DNA from: Miscanthus floridulus
Lineage: Eukaryota > Streptophyta > Magnoliopsida > Poales > Poaceae
DNA length: 64,000 nucleotides
NCBI RefSeq assembly: GCF_019320115.1
Contig: NC_089587.1
Span: forward strand, 109,119,146-109,183,145
Direction of reading: 5' to 3'
Shown here: positions 9,086 through 21,352 of the stretch, in pieces
How positions within the stretch are numbered: the first letter of the stretch is position 1
How the letters are laid out: the number at the start of each line of letters is the position of its first letter
The notes under the pieces: generated by a model
What the model was told of the DNA's origin: nothing
Database searches by the model: none
The model's input: only the letters and a program-made list of their open reading frames with translations
Program-made: the position numbers and the translations under genes

Positions 9086-9294
9086 GCGCACATACTGCGG
9101 TACTGCGGCCTGCGGGGCTTATAGTTCGCAAACCAGAACGTCGTTTCAGTATCCAGAGTGGGAATCTGGAAAGCTGATGCTGGTTTTGAGGCTCGCATTC
9201 CCGATTTTTCCAGCAGCTTATCTGAACCCTTGGTAAAACCAGATAAACGGTTATAGTTAAAATCTAGCTCCAACAAAAATTGGAAATAAATCTC

Positions 9295-9386
9295 CAATTT
9301 TACAGGCTCTCTCTTTTTATTTGAGATTCAATTTTACAGGCTCTCTCTTTTTATTTGAGATTCAATTTTACAGGCTCTCTTTTACG
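9295..9386. repeat. 34-bp tandem repeat, about 2.7 copies
   Basis: The unit begins caattttacaggctctctct and ends ttttatttgagatt. Copies start at 9295, 9329 and 9363 and are nearly identical; the third is truncated. It lies upstream of the RBR promoter and next to the copia remnant. Confidence 0.85.
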
Positions 9387-9479
9387 CATAAGTTCTATCA
9401 TTGTAATTTCATAAGTACGGTACGAGAGGTTGAGAGATTTTCTTCTCTCAAAGGGTTTCAACGTAGGGAAGGTTGACAC

Positions 9480-10600
9480 TATCCTCTTCATCAAAATAAT
9501 TGGGAGTCACTTGTTTGTTTTGCCAAATCTATGTTGATGATATCATATTTGGGTCAACAAATCAAGAATTTTATAAATAGTTTGAAAAAATGATGGCAAA
9601 AGAGTTTGAGATATCCATGATCGAAAATCTGAGCTATTTTCTTAGAGTGCAAATCAAGCAACTCAAGCATGGCATATTTGTTAGTCAAAAGAAGTACCTG
9701 AAGGACATGCTTAGAAAATTCAACATTGAAGATGCAAAGGTAATTAAGACACATGTGGCCACAAATAGGCACTTGGATTTGGATGGAGGAGTACCGGTTA
9801 ATAAAAAGTTGTATAGGTCAATGATCGAAAGCTTACTCTATTTGACCGCATCAAGACCGGATATCATATTTAGTGTATGCATGTGTGCAAGATTTCAAGC
9901 GTCTCCAAAATAATGGCCCTGTTCGGCTTGCTGAATCTTGACTGAAACTCACTAAAAAACACTGTTCTGACTGAATTGTTGTGAGAGAAAAACACTCTTC
10001 CGACTGAAAAAACAAGCCGAATATGGGGTAAGCCGAACGGGGCTACTGTCATTTGACCACAGTGAAAAGAACATTGAGGTACTTAAAGCATACACCGAAT
10101 TTTAGATTATGGTATCCAAGGGGTGCACAATTTAAGCTAATTGGATATTCAAATTAGGATTATGACATGTGCAAGGTTGACAGGAAGAGCACATCGGACA
10201 TATGTAAAGTGCTTGGAAGGTCACTTGTATCATGGTCCTCTAAGAAGCAAAATTCGGTTGCATTATCAACGGACAAGGTGGAATACATCTCTGGGAGAAG
10301 TTGTTGTGCACAACTACTTTGGATGGAGGCTACTTTATTGGACTTTGGAATCAAATTTGATCAAGTGCCATAGCTAGAGTGTCGTTAAGATTGCCACCGA
10401 CTAGGTTCAACACTCAAGAACTAAGAACATCGATATTCGCCACCATTTCATAAGAGATCACTAAGCAAAAGGGGATATACAGATTGAGAGTGTGGACATT
10501 GATGATCAATTAGCGGACATATTTACAAAGCCATTGGATGAAGCAAAGTTTTGCAAGCTAAGAAATGAGTTGAATATTCTTGACTTCTTCAACATGTGAG
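9480..10600 (+). pseudogene. Ty1/copia pol remnant (reverse transcriptase to RNase H end)
   Basis: The right half of a copia polyprotein is present. The reverse transcriptase catalytic box YVDDIIFGST is at about 9530, followed by FEKMMAKEFEISMI, LSYFLRVQIKQ, KYLKDMLRKF and the ASRPDIIFSVC box. RNase H follows (CKVDRKSTSDICKVLGRSLV, SWSSKKQNSVALST). The ADIFTKPLDEAKF terminus lies near 10510-10545. A MITE at 9915-10044 interrupts it, and several stops and frame changes occur (for example within FYK-stop-FEK). Gag, protease and integrase are missing. The order RT then RNase H with integrase absent to the left fits Ty1/copia. A Sirevirus-type origin is possible but unproven. Confidence 0.85.
9915..10044. 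mobile_element. Short hAT-like MITE inside the copia pol remnant
   Basis: This 130-bp insert has terminal inverted repeats ggccctgttcggctt and aagccgaacggggct. It separates ASPK from the continuation HLTTVKR-type text of the copia frame. A clean TSD is not visible, so the superfamily is a guess from the terminal sequence. Confidence 0.65.
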
Positions 10601-12500
10601 AGCATCCCATATATGACTAAACCATCCTCCGACCAAAAGTAAAGGTAAAATTTATTGTACATTGAGCATTAATACCTTAATATAGACATGATATGAGAAA
10701 CTTAAGAACATTCATTGCAAATCAAAGGTTTAAGTTCATATTCTAACACTTTTGTTTGCTTGATTGATTGTTTCAAGTGGTACAATATGACTTGTTCATG
10801 AGAATGTGAACCCAAGTGTTTGATCTAGTTGATGAGCTATGTAACTACCCGACGTCGTTCCAATTTGTGACCTTAAACCGACACCTCCCGAATGACACCT
10901 CAACCTCATTTCTCAAGCACCTCGACTGAAAACACTTCAAACATGAGAAAGTTTTGGACAAAGCATTGCTTCAACTCATGAGTTTGTTATGCAATCTTAC
11001 AAGCAAGTCAACGTATGGTCAAACCAAGTCAACTTATCTTCTGTATCGACAATGTATCTCTCGAGTAGTTTGACAAAGGATCTTTATCTCTCTTAAGAAA
11101 AGAGAAGCACTATTTGGACTAGTGATTGACCCCAATGTCATAACCCTCAATTCCTAAGTCAAATGGGCTAGACAGTGATTCACCGGATCATCCGCCGAGA
11201 ATACCAGACAGTCCGTCAGGACTGCAGAGATATCATATTGGGTGGGAATGAGTTGTCCTTCGTTTATGTGGCATGGCCCACATGTCAACTAAAAAATGGG
11301 ATATTTCCCAACAGCTGAACCCCAGCTCTCCCCATTCCCCATCTCATTCCCTTCACTCCCTCTCTCTCCCTAGAATGAAGAACAAGAAGGAGAAAGGATG
11401 AATTAGAGTGAGAAAGTGGAGAAGATGAAGAGAAGATGGATCAAGCTTACCAAGAGCAACAAGATCAGCCATGGATCAAGATCAAGAACTTCATCCATCT
11501 CCTATCCCATGGTTAGCTCAAGAAACCCTCTCTTCTCATTGTCTTGAGCTCAATCCTCAAACCCTAACTCAAGTTCCTCTCTTTGCATGGATGGATCATG
11601 AGTGTTGGATGATATTTCATCACCTCAAAGGTAAGATTCAAGTGTTGCTACAACTCAATCCTCTCAAATTCTTCTTCAAGAATCTCTCATTTGGTTTATG
11701 AACATTTTTTGGCTAGAAACTTTGGATTTTATCCCAGAGGTTTGGAAGAATGGATCTTCAAGTGTTATTCTCTGATCTTGGTGGCAAGGAACTCACCAAA
11801 ATCCCCAAGCTGAGTTACCATGCTCAATCTTAATCTCTCTATCTCTCTCTCTTCTAGGTTTACAAGGTTATTTAGTGAATCACTAGCTGCACTTGTTAAC
11901 CAAAGCCAAAACCCTAGGTATCTTAAGCCTAGCAAGCTACCTAAACATTTCTAGGAATATCTTGCACATGCATGGAGCCTAACTCCCCACATCTAGAGTT
12001 GTATCACCTAAGCTTATCCAAGAAAACAAGAACATAGGTTCCATCGCCCAACCAACGGGTCATCTGTCAGGACCAATGTTTAGTCTGTCAATCCCAAAAC
12101 CCAATAGCCAGAGACGTAACTTGCTTCACTATAATTCCACAAAGCATCCATCAGAACCGACAGAGTGTCCGTCAAATTATAAACCGAACCCCAGAGAAAC
12201 CCAAAAGAACCCAATCTCTATCGGAGTGTCCGTGAGTCCTCACGGAGTGTCCATTATAGAGATGAATTAATTATCAACCCGAAACATCCCTGGTATCCAT
12301 GCAGTGTCCATCAACTGGTATGGAGCGTCCTTCATGAACCAACACCCAAATCGCCTAAGTCCCAAACCACCAGAACATTCCGATACTGCAACGGAGTGTC
12401 CGTCAATCCTAACCAGAGTCAGCACAAAGTCTGACCACCGTAGAGTTGTTCTAGTGGAGTGTCCGCCAGGTGTACCGGAGTGTCAGCTGAATAACAGAGA
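10601..12500. other. AT-rich copia 3' flank with repeated 'ggagtgtccg' phrases
   Basis: No gene was recognised. After the end of copia pol the sequence is AT-rich. Between about 12140 and 12490 the phrase ggagtgtccg(t/c)(c/a)a and variants occur about seven times in direct orientation, resembling the 'accgga-cgctccggt' repeats of Sirevirus-type LTRs. It may be the 3' LTR of the copia element, but I cannot fix LTR ends. E2 is inserted at the right end. Confidence 0.4.
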
Positions 12501-12505
12501 GAGCA

Positions 12506-13736
12506 TGTCGGTGCAGAAAATGACCAACTAGTGAATATTTGTAGTATTGTTGTACGTTGTGATCGGAGGTGGCCTAGCACTCAATGACACAGGATTTATA
12601 CTGGTTCAGGCAACGTGCCCCACGTCCAGTCGGGGTCGGTCGGTGACTTTATTCCTAAGCCTAGGTGCTCGAAGTTTGCAGTGGGGTTACAAACGAGAGG
12701 GAGAAAGATGGGGTGTACAAGAGGTCCAGTCGGCTCCGACCGGAAGGGCCGAGAGTGACAAGAACTTTGCTATGAGCTAAGTGTTCAAGCTATTGGACTA
12801 ATGAATCTAAAGGAACTGAGCTTGGATTGATCGGTCTGGTGGAATCGGTCCCTCTTATTGGAGGAAGCACACCCCCTTTTATACATGAAGGGGATGGCTT
12901 TACAAGTGAGAGGGTGAGAGTACGTATGCTGTCGAGCCTTGTTGCCCATGCCTACCTAGCCTTGTTGCCCACATCGATGGGTACAAGATAGTGGTAGGCG
13001 CCTACAACACTGTTGCTGTCACTGTAGAATGTCAGATGCACACGGGAGGTCGTGCTGCCTTTTTCAGGGATGGTGGATGTCGGTACCTGCAAAAACTGTT
13101 TGATGCCTATAGTCATGTGAGGAGTCTTCCTATGTCCACCCGGTACGATAAATCCTGGTGCCCATACCGCTATCGATGTCTAGAGACACGCAGGGGGCCT
13201 TACCATATGGGAGTTTTAGCAGCCCCTACAATACTGCTGAGGGAGATGTCGGCGCCTACAATACTGTTTGTGTCAGGGTGGCTATAGAGTACTATTCTGT
13301 GCAGGGTATGGTCCCTAGTATAGTGGTTTTGACTTGTGAGCCTTACCTTGCCTTTCTCCGCATGCCTTCTGGTTCCTACCGAACATGCGTCCCCGGTCGG
13401 ATGGCTCTAGTCGGCTCTAAGTGCGCCGGTTCGGAGAAGGGCGGTGAGCAGGGTTCTTACGAGCCCCGGTCGGAGGAACGCGGGGTCGAAGTCAGAAGTA
13501 GGGCTCGGGGCAGGCCTTCCGATCGAAGAGGCCGTCCAGAGATGGCTGGGGCCTGAATCGAGTGCTCCGATCGGATATGTGGGCCGAAGTAGCTAATGAG
13601 CGGGCATTGCTCTTCTTGGGCCTGGCCTTCCTGTTGGTTGCTGGACCGCCCCTTAGCCCTGTTGTTTTTTGACTCTTGGGCTGAGCCTTGGCGTAAAAGC
13701 CGGTCTCCGAGGGACCCCAGGTTTATGAACCCGATA
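12506..13736 (-). repeat. E2 3' LTR
   Basis: It starts TGTCGGTGCAG on the plus strand and ends ATGAACCCGATA, where the partner LTR ends ...CCGACA. It is similar along its full length to 33506-34734. The minus-strand TATA (TATAAAAGGGGG) is near 12871-12884. Confidence 0.9.
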
Positions 13737-13950
13737 GGAGCCCACGAGCCCTCGGGCGATTCGGGTAGAATCGTCTGGGGGATTTTATGTCTTGTCGATG
13801 GGTGCGCGCAAGCGCACCCGTGGGTGTAGCCCCTGAGCCCCCGGGTGGTTCGAGCAGAACCGTCTAGGGGGTTTATTTTAGCGGGTGTGTGTGTGTGTTT
13901 TTAGTTTGTTTTTGAGAGATTGAATTGAGACAGAACTTACTGGTCATACC
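13737..13950 (-). other. E2 3' internal end with polypurine tract
   Basis: Read on the minus strand this matches the pre-LTR tail of E0 and E1 (cgagtagag-like and gggtgcgc blocks). It ends in a degenerate purine tract gagggctcgtgggctcc just before the LTR. A (GT)n run lies at 13883-13898. E1 begins at about 13951. Confidence 0.7.
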
Positions 13951-14468
13951 CTGTACCACAGTCCATACCTTGCGTGGGGCAGTACTCTGTAGCCATCCTG
14001 ACATTCTACAGAGGCATCGATAGTATTGTAGGCGCTTATCATCCTTTCGCACCCACCAAAATGGACAACAAGGCTGGGTAGACGTGAATAACAAGGCTAG
14101 ATAGCGTATGCACCCTAGCCCTCTCACTTGTAAAGCCGTCCCCTTCATCTATAAAAGGGGATGCACTTCCTCCAACAAAGGGACTGACTTTTGATGGCAC
14201 AACACACGACACACATAGTCAAGCTGCTACCAAGCTCTTGGCCTCCTTTTGACCCTTCCATCAGAGACTTGGGACCAGTCCCTCTCTCGATCGTTTGTAC
14301 CCCCTACTACAAAGCCGTTTTTTGGTGCTAATAACACAAGCAGCAACAGACTGGACGTAGGGACATTCGGCCCAAACCAGTATAAATCTTGTGTCCTTTA
14401 GCACACCATCCAGGCCTAACGCGCATCACTATAAATTTACTTGCCGGTGCTTGTACGAAACACCGACA
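13951..14468 (+). repeat. E1 5' LTR, 5'-truncated
   Basis: It corresponds to the last part (from about 28485) of the 3' LTR, including the TATA box ctataaaaggggatgc near 14150, and ends ACACCGACA. The first kilobase (U3) is absent, so this copy has lost its upstream regulatory array. Confidence 0.88.
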
Positions 14469-14488
14469 GTTGGCGCGCTAGGTAGGGG
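14469..14488 (+). promoter_or_regulatory. E1 primer-binding site
   Basis: The sequence gttggcgcgctaggtagggg sits directly after the LTR end, the same position and nearly the same text as the E3 PBS (gtggcgcgccaggtagggg). I did not assign the priming tRNA. Confidence 0.75.
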
Positions 14489-14516
14489 CCTTTACGCGTT
14501 CCAAATCAGGCCTCGG

Positions 14517-16568
14517 ATGGCCACCCACACAATCAGCTAGGTCCCGGGCGCACACGTGCATTTCGGCGACCTAGATTTCATCGTCACACTAGGAGGAGAG
14601 CTGGTGCTGGCCCACACAGCCGTGTAGTCTCTCCCTTCCGTCAACCTCAGCCACCAGAGGCTTGAGGGCCAGCCAGGTGACTCCCTTGGACCCCAGTTAT
14701 CTAGGGAGGCCCCGCGCTGCATCACCCTATCCCCGGAAGACCCTGTACGGAGCGCCCCGACAGCATTTCTATTCGGTCTCTGCAATGTCACGGCGACCAC
14801 TGGCCACCTTTTGGCACTATGTATGGTTCAGTCGCCCATGGACAGTGAGTTCGTAGGGACGATTGAACAAGATACGGAGACTCTCCACAGGCTCCTCATG
14901 GAGTAGCCAGGATCGTTCTCTAGCTCTGACTCCAGCAGGGGGAGCCACCACCCTTCCCGGGAATGCTTCATGACGCAAACCCCCGAGGGGCACGTCCAAA
15001 GCGTCTCCGGGGAAGAGGCCACCCCGATAAGCAACCCTGGCGGTAGGTCCGGGGAGGAGACCGCGGCCCCATCTCGCTTAAGGATGGAGCAGCTGAGGGC
15101 CCGCAAGCTGGAGATCGATGAGGCCGGGCAAGGGCTCGTCCGGGAGTACGCGGACATCAATCACGAGATCGAACGCCACAAAAGCGGTGGGCGTGCCCAT
15201 GCCATGGCCCGCACCGTACACCAAAGGATCCTCACCGACGAGGGGACCCTGCCTCACTTCGCTCGGGGGAGCCAAAACATCGCCGCAGTGACGGCCTTGC
15301 TGCATGGCCTTCCAGAGGCCGCGACGTCCGAGGATCACCAGGCCCATCGAGAGATTTGCACGTTGCTCGAGCATGCAGCGGTGCAGTAGGCGGAAAGCTC
15401 ATTGTCTCAGCGACACGAGCCCGACGCCAGCCAGCGCATGCCCTTGGTATGCCCTGCCAAGGACGCGTCTGTGCACCAAACACCGCCGGGCAGTAGGCAG
15501 CACTCCGCTGTCCTGGTACATCAATGTCTCAGCCACGACCATGACGTGCGCAGCACCATCGACGCCCGTAGGCGCACCCACGGCAACACAGGAGAAGTAG
15601 CCCGCCGTGGCTACCATCCTCGATGCGGCAGATGCTACGACAGTGGCGAGGACTGAAGCCCAAGCCCTGGCCTGCCAGGTCCTCAGGCTTTCGGCTGACA
15701 CATCCTCAACGCTATATTCCCACTAAGGTACCGACCGCCAACCAACATCCCTAAATATTCTGGGGAAACAAACCCCAGGCTTTGGCTCGAAGACTATCAG
15801 CTTGCATGTCAAGCCGGTGGTGCGAGTGATGATGATTTCATTATTCGCAATCTCCCACTATTCTTGGCTGATTTGGCACGAGCGTGGTTGGAGCACCTAC
15901 CGTCCAATGCCATTCAAAGTTGGGCGGATCTTACGGAGATCTTCGTGGGCAACTTCCAGGGCACGTACAAACGCCCTGAAAACCAATGGGACCTCAAGAA
16001 CTATCGCTAGAAGGCCGATGAAACCCTCTGTGGGTACATCCGGTGCTTCTCTCGGCAGTGCAACGAGCTCCCTAACGTCACCGACATTGACGTAATAGGA
16101 GCCTTCCTATCTGGGATAACCTGCGAATCCCTGGTCCACAAGCTAGGGCGTAGGGGCCCGTGGACTACCAAGGAACTCCTGGACATTACCACCAGCCATG
16201 CCTCAGGAGAGGAGGCGGTCAAAGCCATCTTTGACCGCTCCGACGGCAAGGCGAGGCGGGACAAGGACGTCAGCGAGGGCGCCTCCAACCATCCCACCAA
16301 AAGAAAGAATAAGAAGCAACGGCGTGACAACTCGCTCGTGGCCGCTACCGACCGCAAAGGTGGCTGGAAGCCCATGGAAGGCACTCCGAACCACTTTGAA
16401 AAAATGCTCGAGGGGCCATGCCCAAATCATGCCTTCTCAGCCAAGCATCTATACAAGGATTGCGACCTCATGCACAAATACTTGTCCAGGGGCCTCAATA
16501 AAGGGGAGCAGGGGAAGGAACCTGCCCCCCCACAGACGACGCCGAGGAGAAGGACGACGCCTTCCTGA
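14517..16568 (+). pseudogene. E1 gag
   Basis: From ATG 14517 (MATHTIS) one reading frame runs 684 codons to a TGA at 16566-16568, broken only by stop codons rather than frameshifts. The retrotransposon gag core lies at about 15740-16110 (NIPKYSGETNPRLWLEDYQL, FLADLARAWLEHLP, FVGNFQGTY, LSGITCESLVHKL). A basic segment follows (HPTKRKNKKQRRD). A cysteine-poor zinc-knuckle-like stretch (CPNHAFSAKHLYKDC) lies near 16420-16460. Gag would package RNA into particles. Most in-frame stops (for example 15388-15390) are TAG where a glutamine CAG is expected. The pol frame is shifted relative to gag. Confidence 0.8.
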
Positions 16569-18720
16569 CTTCGAACAGTGCCCTCATGATCTTTGGAGGA
16601 TCAGCGGCCTACAAATCCAAGCGCCGCTAGAAGGTCGCACGCCGCGGGTCTATACAGCTGGACCGACCACACCTGCCTTCCTCCAGTGGTCGGAATCCGC
16701 CATAACCTTTGACCGGACCGACCATCCGGATGCCATCCCACACCCGAGAAGGTACCCACTTGTCGTTGACCCGATCGTCGGCCCGAAGCGGCTCACAAAA
16801 GTACTGATGGACGGAGGCAGCGGCCTCAACATCATGTACGCTAAGACGCTCGATGAGATGGGCGTCGACCGAACAAACCTCCGCCGCATCCGAGCACCTT
16901 TCCATGGCATCATGCCTGGTAGGCAGGCCATACCACTGGGGCAGATCGATCTGCCCGTCACTTTTGGGGATCAGTCCAATTACAGGACTGAGACCCTTAC
17001 TTTTGACGTGGTAGGGTTCCCCGGAACTTTCCTCGCCATCCTCGAACGTCCATGCTATGTGAAGTTCATGGCCGTCCCCAACTATACATACCTCAAGCTG
17101 AAGATGCCGGGCCCCCGTGGGGTCATCACCTCCTTCCGTCGCGCTTATGAGTGCGAAGTCGAATGCTGCGGCCATGCCTCAGCAGTCGTCGCCTCCGAAG
17201 AGCTCGCCACCCTCAGGGAGGAGGTCGTTGAAGAAACACCCAACGCAAAAAAGTCATCCGGATCGTTCGAATCAACGGAAGGGTCCAAGGAGGTCCTTGT
17301 GGACCCCAGCAGCTCCGAGGGCAAAAAAGTCCACATTGGTACCGCACTCTCCTCCAAATAGGAAAGCGCGCTCGTCGACTTCCTCCGCGATAACAAAGAT
17401 GTCTTTGTGTGGAAACCCTCGGATATGCCAGGCATCCCAAGGGAGGTCACCAAGCATACCTTGAAAATCCACCTAGGCTCCAAGCCGGTGAAGCAACACC
17501 TATGCCGCTTCGACGAGGAAAAGCGCAGGGCCATCGGTGAAGAGATAGCAAAATTGTTGGCTACTGGGTTCATTAGGGAAGTATACCGCCCAGAGTGGCT
17601 AGCAAATCCTGTCCTTGTGCGAAAGAAGAGCAGAAAATGGAGGATGTGTGTCGACTACATGGGCCTCAACAAGGTGTGCCCAAAGGTCCCGTTTCCTTTG
17701 CCACGCATTGACTAGATAGTTTCCACCTCATGGTGTGAAACCCTCTGCTTCCTTGACGCATACTCCGGCTACCACCAGATCGCGATGAAAGAGTCCGACC
17801 AGCTCACGACATCTTTTATCACCCCCTTTGGATCGTTCTGCTACATTTCAATGTCGTTCGGTCTGAAGAACGCTGGGGCAACTTACCAGCGCTGTATGCT
17901 CAATTGCTTCGGGGACCTCATTGGGTGGACCGTTGAGGCCTATGTCGATGACATCGTAGTTAAGTCCAAGCGGGCTGACCACCTTGTCGCTGACCTTAAA
18001 CAGACCTTTGCGAAACTCCGGGCAAACAACATTAAACTCAATCCCAAAAATTGTGTTTTTGGGGTTCTGAGGGGCATGCTGCTCGGCTTCATTGTCTCTG
18101 AGCGCGGCATCGAAGCCAACCTAGAGAAGATATCAGCCATCACAAGGATGGGCCCGATCCAAAACATAAAGGGGGTTCTACGGATCATAGGGTGCCTTGC
18201 CACCCTCAGCCGATTCATTTCACGCCTCGACGAGCGAGGACTCCCCCTTTATCGACTCCTAAAGAAGTCCGACCGGTTCGAGTGGACAGCCGAGGCTTAG
18301 GAGGCGCTTGACATGGTTAAGCAATTTCTAACTAAACCCCCGGTTCTGGTCCCTCCAAGCAACGGAGAATCCCTCCTCCTATATATAGCGGCCACCACAC
18401 AAGTGGTTAGCGCCACCTTAGTAGTAGAGTGGGAAGAAGAGGGGCACACCTTCAAGGTGCAGCGCCCTGTATATTTCATCAGTGAGGTATTATCCGACTC
18501 CAAAACCCGCTACTCCCAAATCCAGAAACTCCTCTACACCGTCCTCATCACCAAGAGGAAGCTACGCCACTACTTCGAGTCACACCCTGTGACAGTCGTG
18601 ACGTCGTTCCCCCTCGGTGAGGTCATCCATAGCTAGGACGCTACAGGAAGAACCGAAAAGTGGGCGCTCAAGCTGATGGACCAGGGCATTACTTATGCCC
18701 CCCGAACGGCGATCAAATCC
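16569..18720 (+). pseudogene. E1 pol, first half: protease, reverse transcriptase, RNase H
   Basis: The aspartic protease has the Tat/Athila-type active site VLMDGGSGLNIMY near 16800. The reverse transcriptase carries WRMCVDYMGLNK, SGYHQIAMKE, TPFGSFCYISMSFGLKNAGA and the catalytic YVDDIVVKSKR at about 17940. RNase H follows (LYIAATTQVVSATLVVEWEE, YFISEVLSDSKTRYSQIQKL). From 16198 onward the frame is constant through 18723. It is broken by stops at 17359-17361, 17713-17715, 18298-18300 and others, mostly TAG. Domain order is standard for Ty3/gypsy. The product would be a polyprotein processed by its own protease; in this copy it cannot be made in full. Confidence 0.85.
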
Positions 18721-20540
18721 TAGGTGCTAGCCGACTTCATCGCAGAGTGGACCGAAGTCTAGATGCCACCAGCAGTCATCGATGAAGAGTACTGGACAAT
18801 GTACTTTGATGAATCACTGATGAAAAAGGGCACCGGCGTAGGACTAGTCTTCGTATCACCCCTTGGGGTCCACATGAGGTACATGGTTTGGCTCCATTTT
18901 CCCTCATCAAACAATATCGCAGAAAACGAAGTGCTCATCAATGGCCTATGAATCGCCATCGAGCTGGGCATCTGACGCCTCGACGTCAAGGGCGACTCCT
19001 AGCTGGTCGTCGATCAGGGCCAAGAAGTACGACGACTGGAGGACAGATTCGATGGCCTCAAGCTCAATCACATCCCAAGACGCCTCAACAAAGCAGCTGA
19101 CACGCTCGCAAAAGCAGCGTCTGGCCGAGAGCCAGTTCTGGCAGGTGTCTTCGCCAGCGATCAACACAAACCCTTGGTGTGCTACAAGGGGTCGGAACAG
19201 GCCAACGAAGGCCCGTCTGATCTGGCCCTGGGGGCCGACCCATAGACTGCTCCACCCGACCTCGAGGTCATGGAGCTTGAAGAGGACCCAGCAGCAGAGT
19301 CCGACCCTCCCGATGACTGGAGAACGCTTTACCTTGAATACCTCCTCCACGACACACTACCGGCAGACAAGACGGAAGCCCGACGGCTCACACGTCGCGC
19401 CAAGTCCTTCATTCTTGTAGAAGGCGAACTCTACAAATAGAGCCATACTAGGATCCTATAGCTCTGTATCCCTAGCGAACAGGGAAAACTTCTGCTGAGC
19501 GATATCCACGGTGGAGTCTGTGGTCACCATGCCGCGCCAAGGACCTTGGTTAGAAATACATTCCGATAGGGCTTCTACTGGCCCACCGTAGTAACCAACG
19601 CCGAGCAAATTGTACGCACCTACGAAGGGTGTCAGTACTACGCTCGGTAGATTCACCTTCTAGCCTAGGCGCTCCAGATGATCCCCATCACATGGCACTT
19701 CGCGGTCTGGGGGCTTGACCTGTTTGGTCCACTCAAAAAGGTGCCTGGGGGCTTAACCCATCTACTTGTCACAATAGACAAGTTTACAATAGATCGATCT
19801 CCACGATCAAATTTGAGCAAGCTGTGCTATTCTTCCTTGACATCATCCATCGCTTTGGAGTACCGAACTCCATCATCACAGACAATGGCATGCAATTCAC
19901 CGGTAGGAAATTCATTCGATTTTATGATGAACAACACATCCGGATCAATTGGGCAGCCATCGCGCACCCCCGGATGAACGGGCAGGTCGAGCATGCAAAC
20001 AGCATGCTCCTACAAGGCCTTAAGCCTAGAATTTTCAACCGGTTGAACAAGTTTTGTGCGCGCTGGCTCGCTGAGCTTCCGGCCGTGCTCTGGAGCCTAA
20101 GGACAACTCCTAGCCAGGCCACCGGCAACACACCCTTCTTCATGGTCTATGATTCTAAGGCCGTTCTCCCAACGGGCCTTGACTATGGAGTACCAAGAAT
20201 CAGAGCATACGATGAACAGGGGGCTGAGGCATCCCACCAAGATGCCATGGACCAGCTAGATGAAGCCCGCGACATCGCCCTCCTCTGATCAGCTAAGTAC
20301 CAGCAGGCATTGCGATGGTACCACAGCCGATGGGTGCGGGGCCGAGCCTTCAACGTCGGGGACCTCATCCTCCACCTTGTGTAGAGCAACAAGGACCGCC
20401 ACAAGCTCTCCCCGCCCTAGGAGGGGCCGTACGTCGTCACAGAAGTACTTCACCCGGGTGCCTATAGGTTGAAAACTATCAACGGCGAGGTCTTCACCAA
20501 TGCTTGGAATATTGAGCAGCTACGTCATTTTTACCCTTAA
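18721..20540 (+). pseudogene. E1 pol, second half: additional RNase H and integrase
   Basis: A second, archaeal-like RNase H begins EYWTMYFDESLMKKGTGVGL at about 18790 and ends near NKAADTLAKAA at 19130. Integrase follows, with an HHCC zinc finger in which the first Cys of the C-x2-C pair is Tyr (TYEGCQYYAR), then WGLDLFG, IITDNGMQFTGRKF and NGQVEHANSM, which keep the D-D-E residues. The C-terminal part ends WNIEQLRHFYP before TAA at 20540. A frame change lies near 19790, and at least ten stops occur, almost all TAG or TGA. The extra RNase H places the element in the Tat lineage. Confidence 0.83.
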
Positions 20541-21104
20541 ATAAACGCATGTTTCTTTTTATCAGTTTTTGTCTTTACAAAACCCCAATCTTTAGTGACA
20601 TCCAACCCCTACAAATTATGAGGGGCCGGACCTCACTCGGGGGCTGATACAAGTACAAGTACGTTTATCTTGCAAACACTTCCTGTATTATCTTTGAAAA
20701 CTTTATCTAAGTTTTCTGATCTTCTCATAAACAAGTCCTAAGGGCTAAGATTTCAGGAACAAATTCTGAGTACAACTGGTTGGACTACGGGAGACCCACG
20801 CCCCAGCGGCTACAACCTCTTTGCTCACCAGCGTGATCAGAATTAATTCACCCGCACTCCTAGTTTCTTACAACTTGGGCCACAGGAGGGTTGGAGGGCA
20901 CCGAAACCTTTTCTACAAGAAGAGGAAGCTAAAAAGCTGTTTGTAGTAACAAAAGCTGGAAATTTGTTCGTTTTCGCACAAATTAACCACTTACAAAATG
21001 ATTTCATCACGCAAAGGACTAATGTACTCCTAAAATTCAAAGTACTGTTCACTCGGGGGCTCCCCCAAACTTATTCAGTTACAGTCTCTGTTTAGTTTTA
21101 TTAC
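20541..21104. other. E1 post-pol untranslated region
   Basis: No coding sequence. Polypurine-like phrases 'cactcgggggct' occur at about 20634-20646 and 21051-21062. The sequence is moderately AT-rich. Confidence 0.5.
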
Positions 21105-21352
21105 ATGTACTACTGCGGCCGCCGTGCCGAGCTCTCCATCGGCAACGTCTGGGCATGTACACAGGCCAGTTCGTCTACTGCGGCCGCCACACCATGCTCT
21201 CCATCGGCAACATCCCACCGCGCCGCGGGACCTTCGAAGGCACCGTCATCTACAACATCGAGCACCGCGCCAACGAATGCGGTGCCCCTCCACCGGGGCG
21301 TTCAGGGACTATGCCATCGTCATCAGCCACAACCCTAACAATGGCGTTGGGG
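21105..21352 (+). pseudogene. Captured fragment of a ribosomal protein uL2 (60S RPL8) gene
   Basis: Plus-strand residues GMYTGQFVYCGRHTMLSIGN then a diverged middle (GTFEGTVIYNIEHRANECGA) are followed, after one frame change near 21295, by RDYAIVISHNPNNG. Eukaryotic uL2/RPL8 has GMYTGQFVYCGRRATLSIGN, GxxEGAVVCNVEHHVGDRGA and DYAIVISHNPDNG in this order. A partial duplicate (YYCGRRAELSIGNV) lies just upstream at about 21105-21150. uL2 is a cytosolic large-subunit protein at the peptidyl-transferase centre; only about 70 of some 260 residues are present. It lies in the E1 3' region, in the same orientation as pol. Confidence 0.82.

Noticed and set aside
12076..13829. Short plus-strand frames in the copia flank and E2 LTR
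   Set aside because: No domain, no consistent frame use, and they lie in non-coding LTR sequence.
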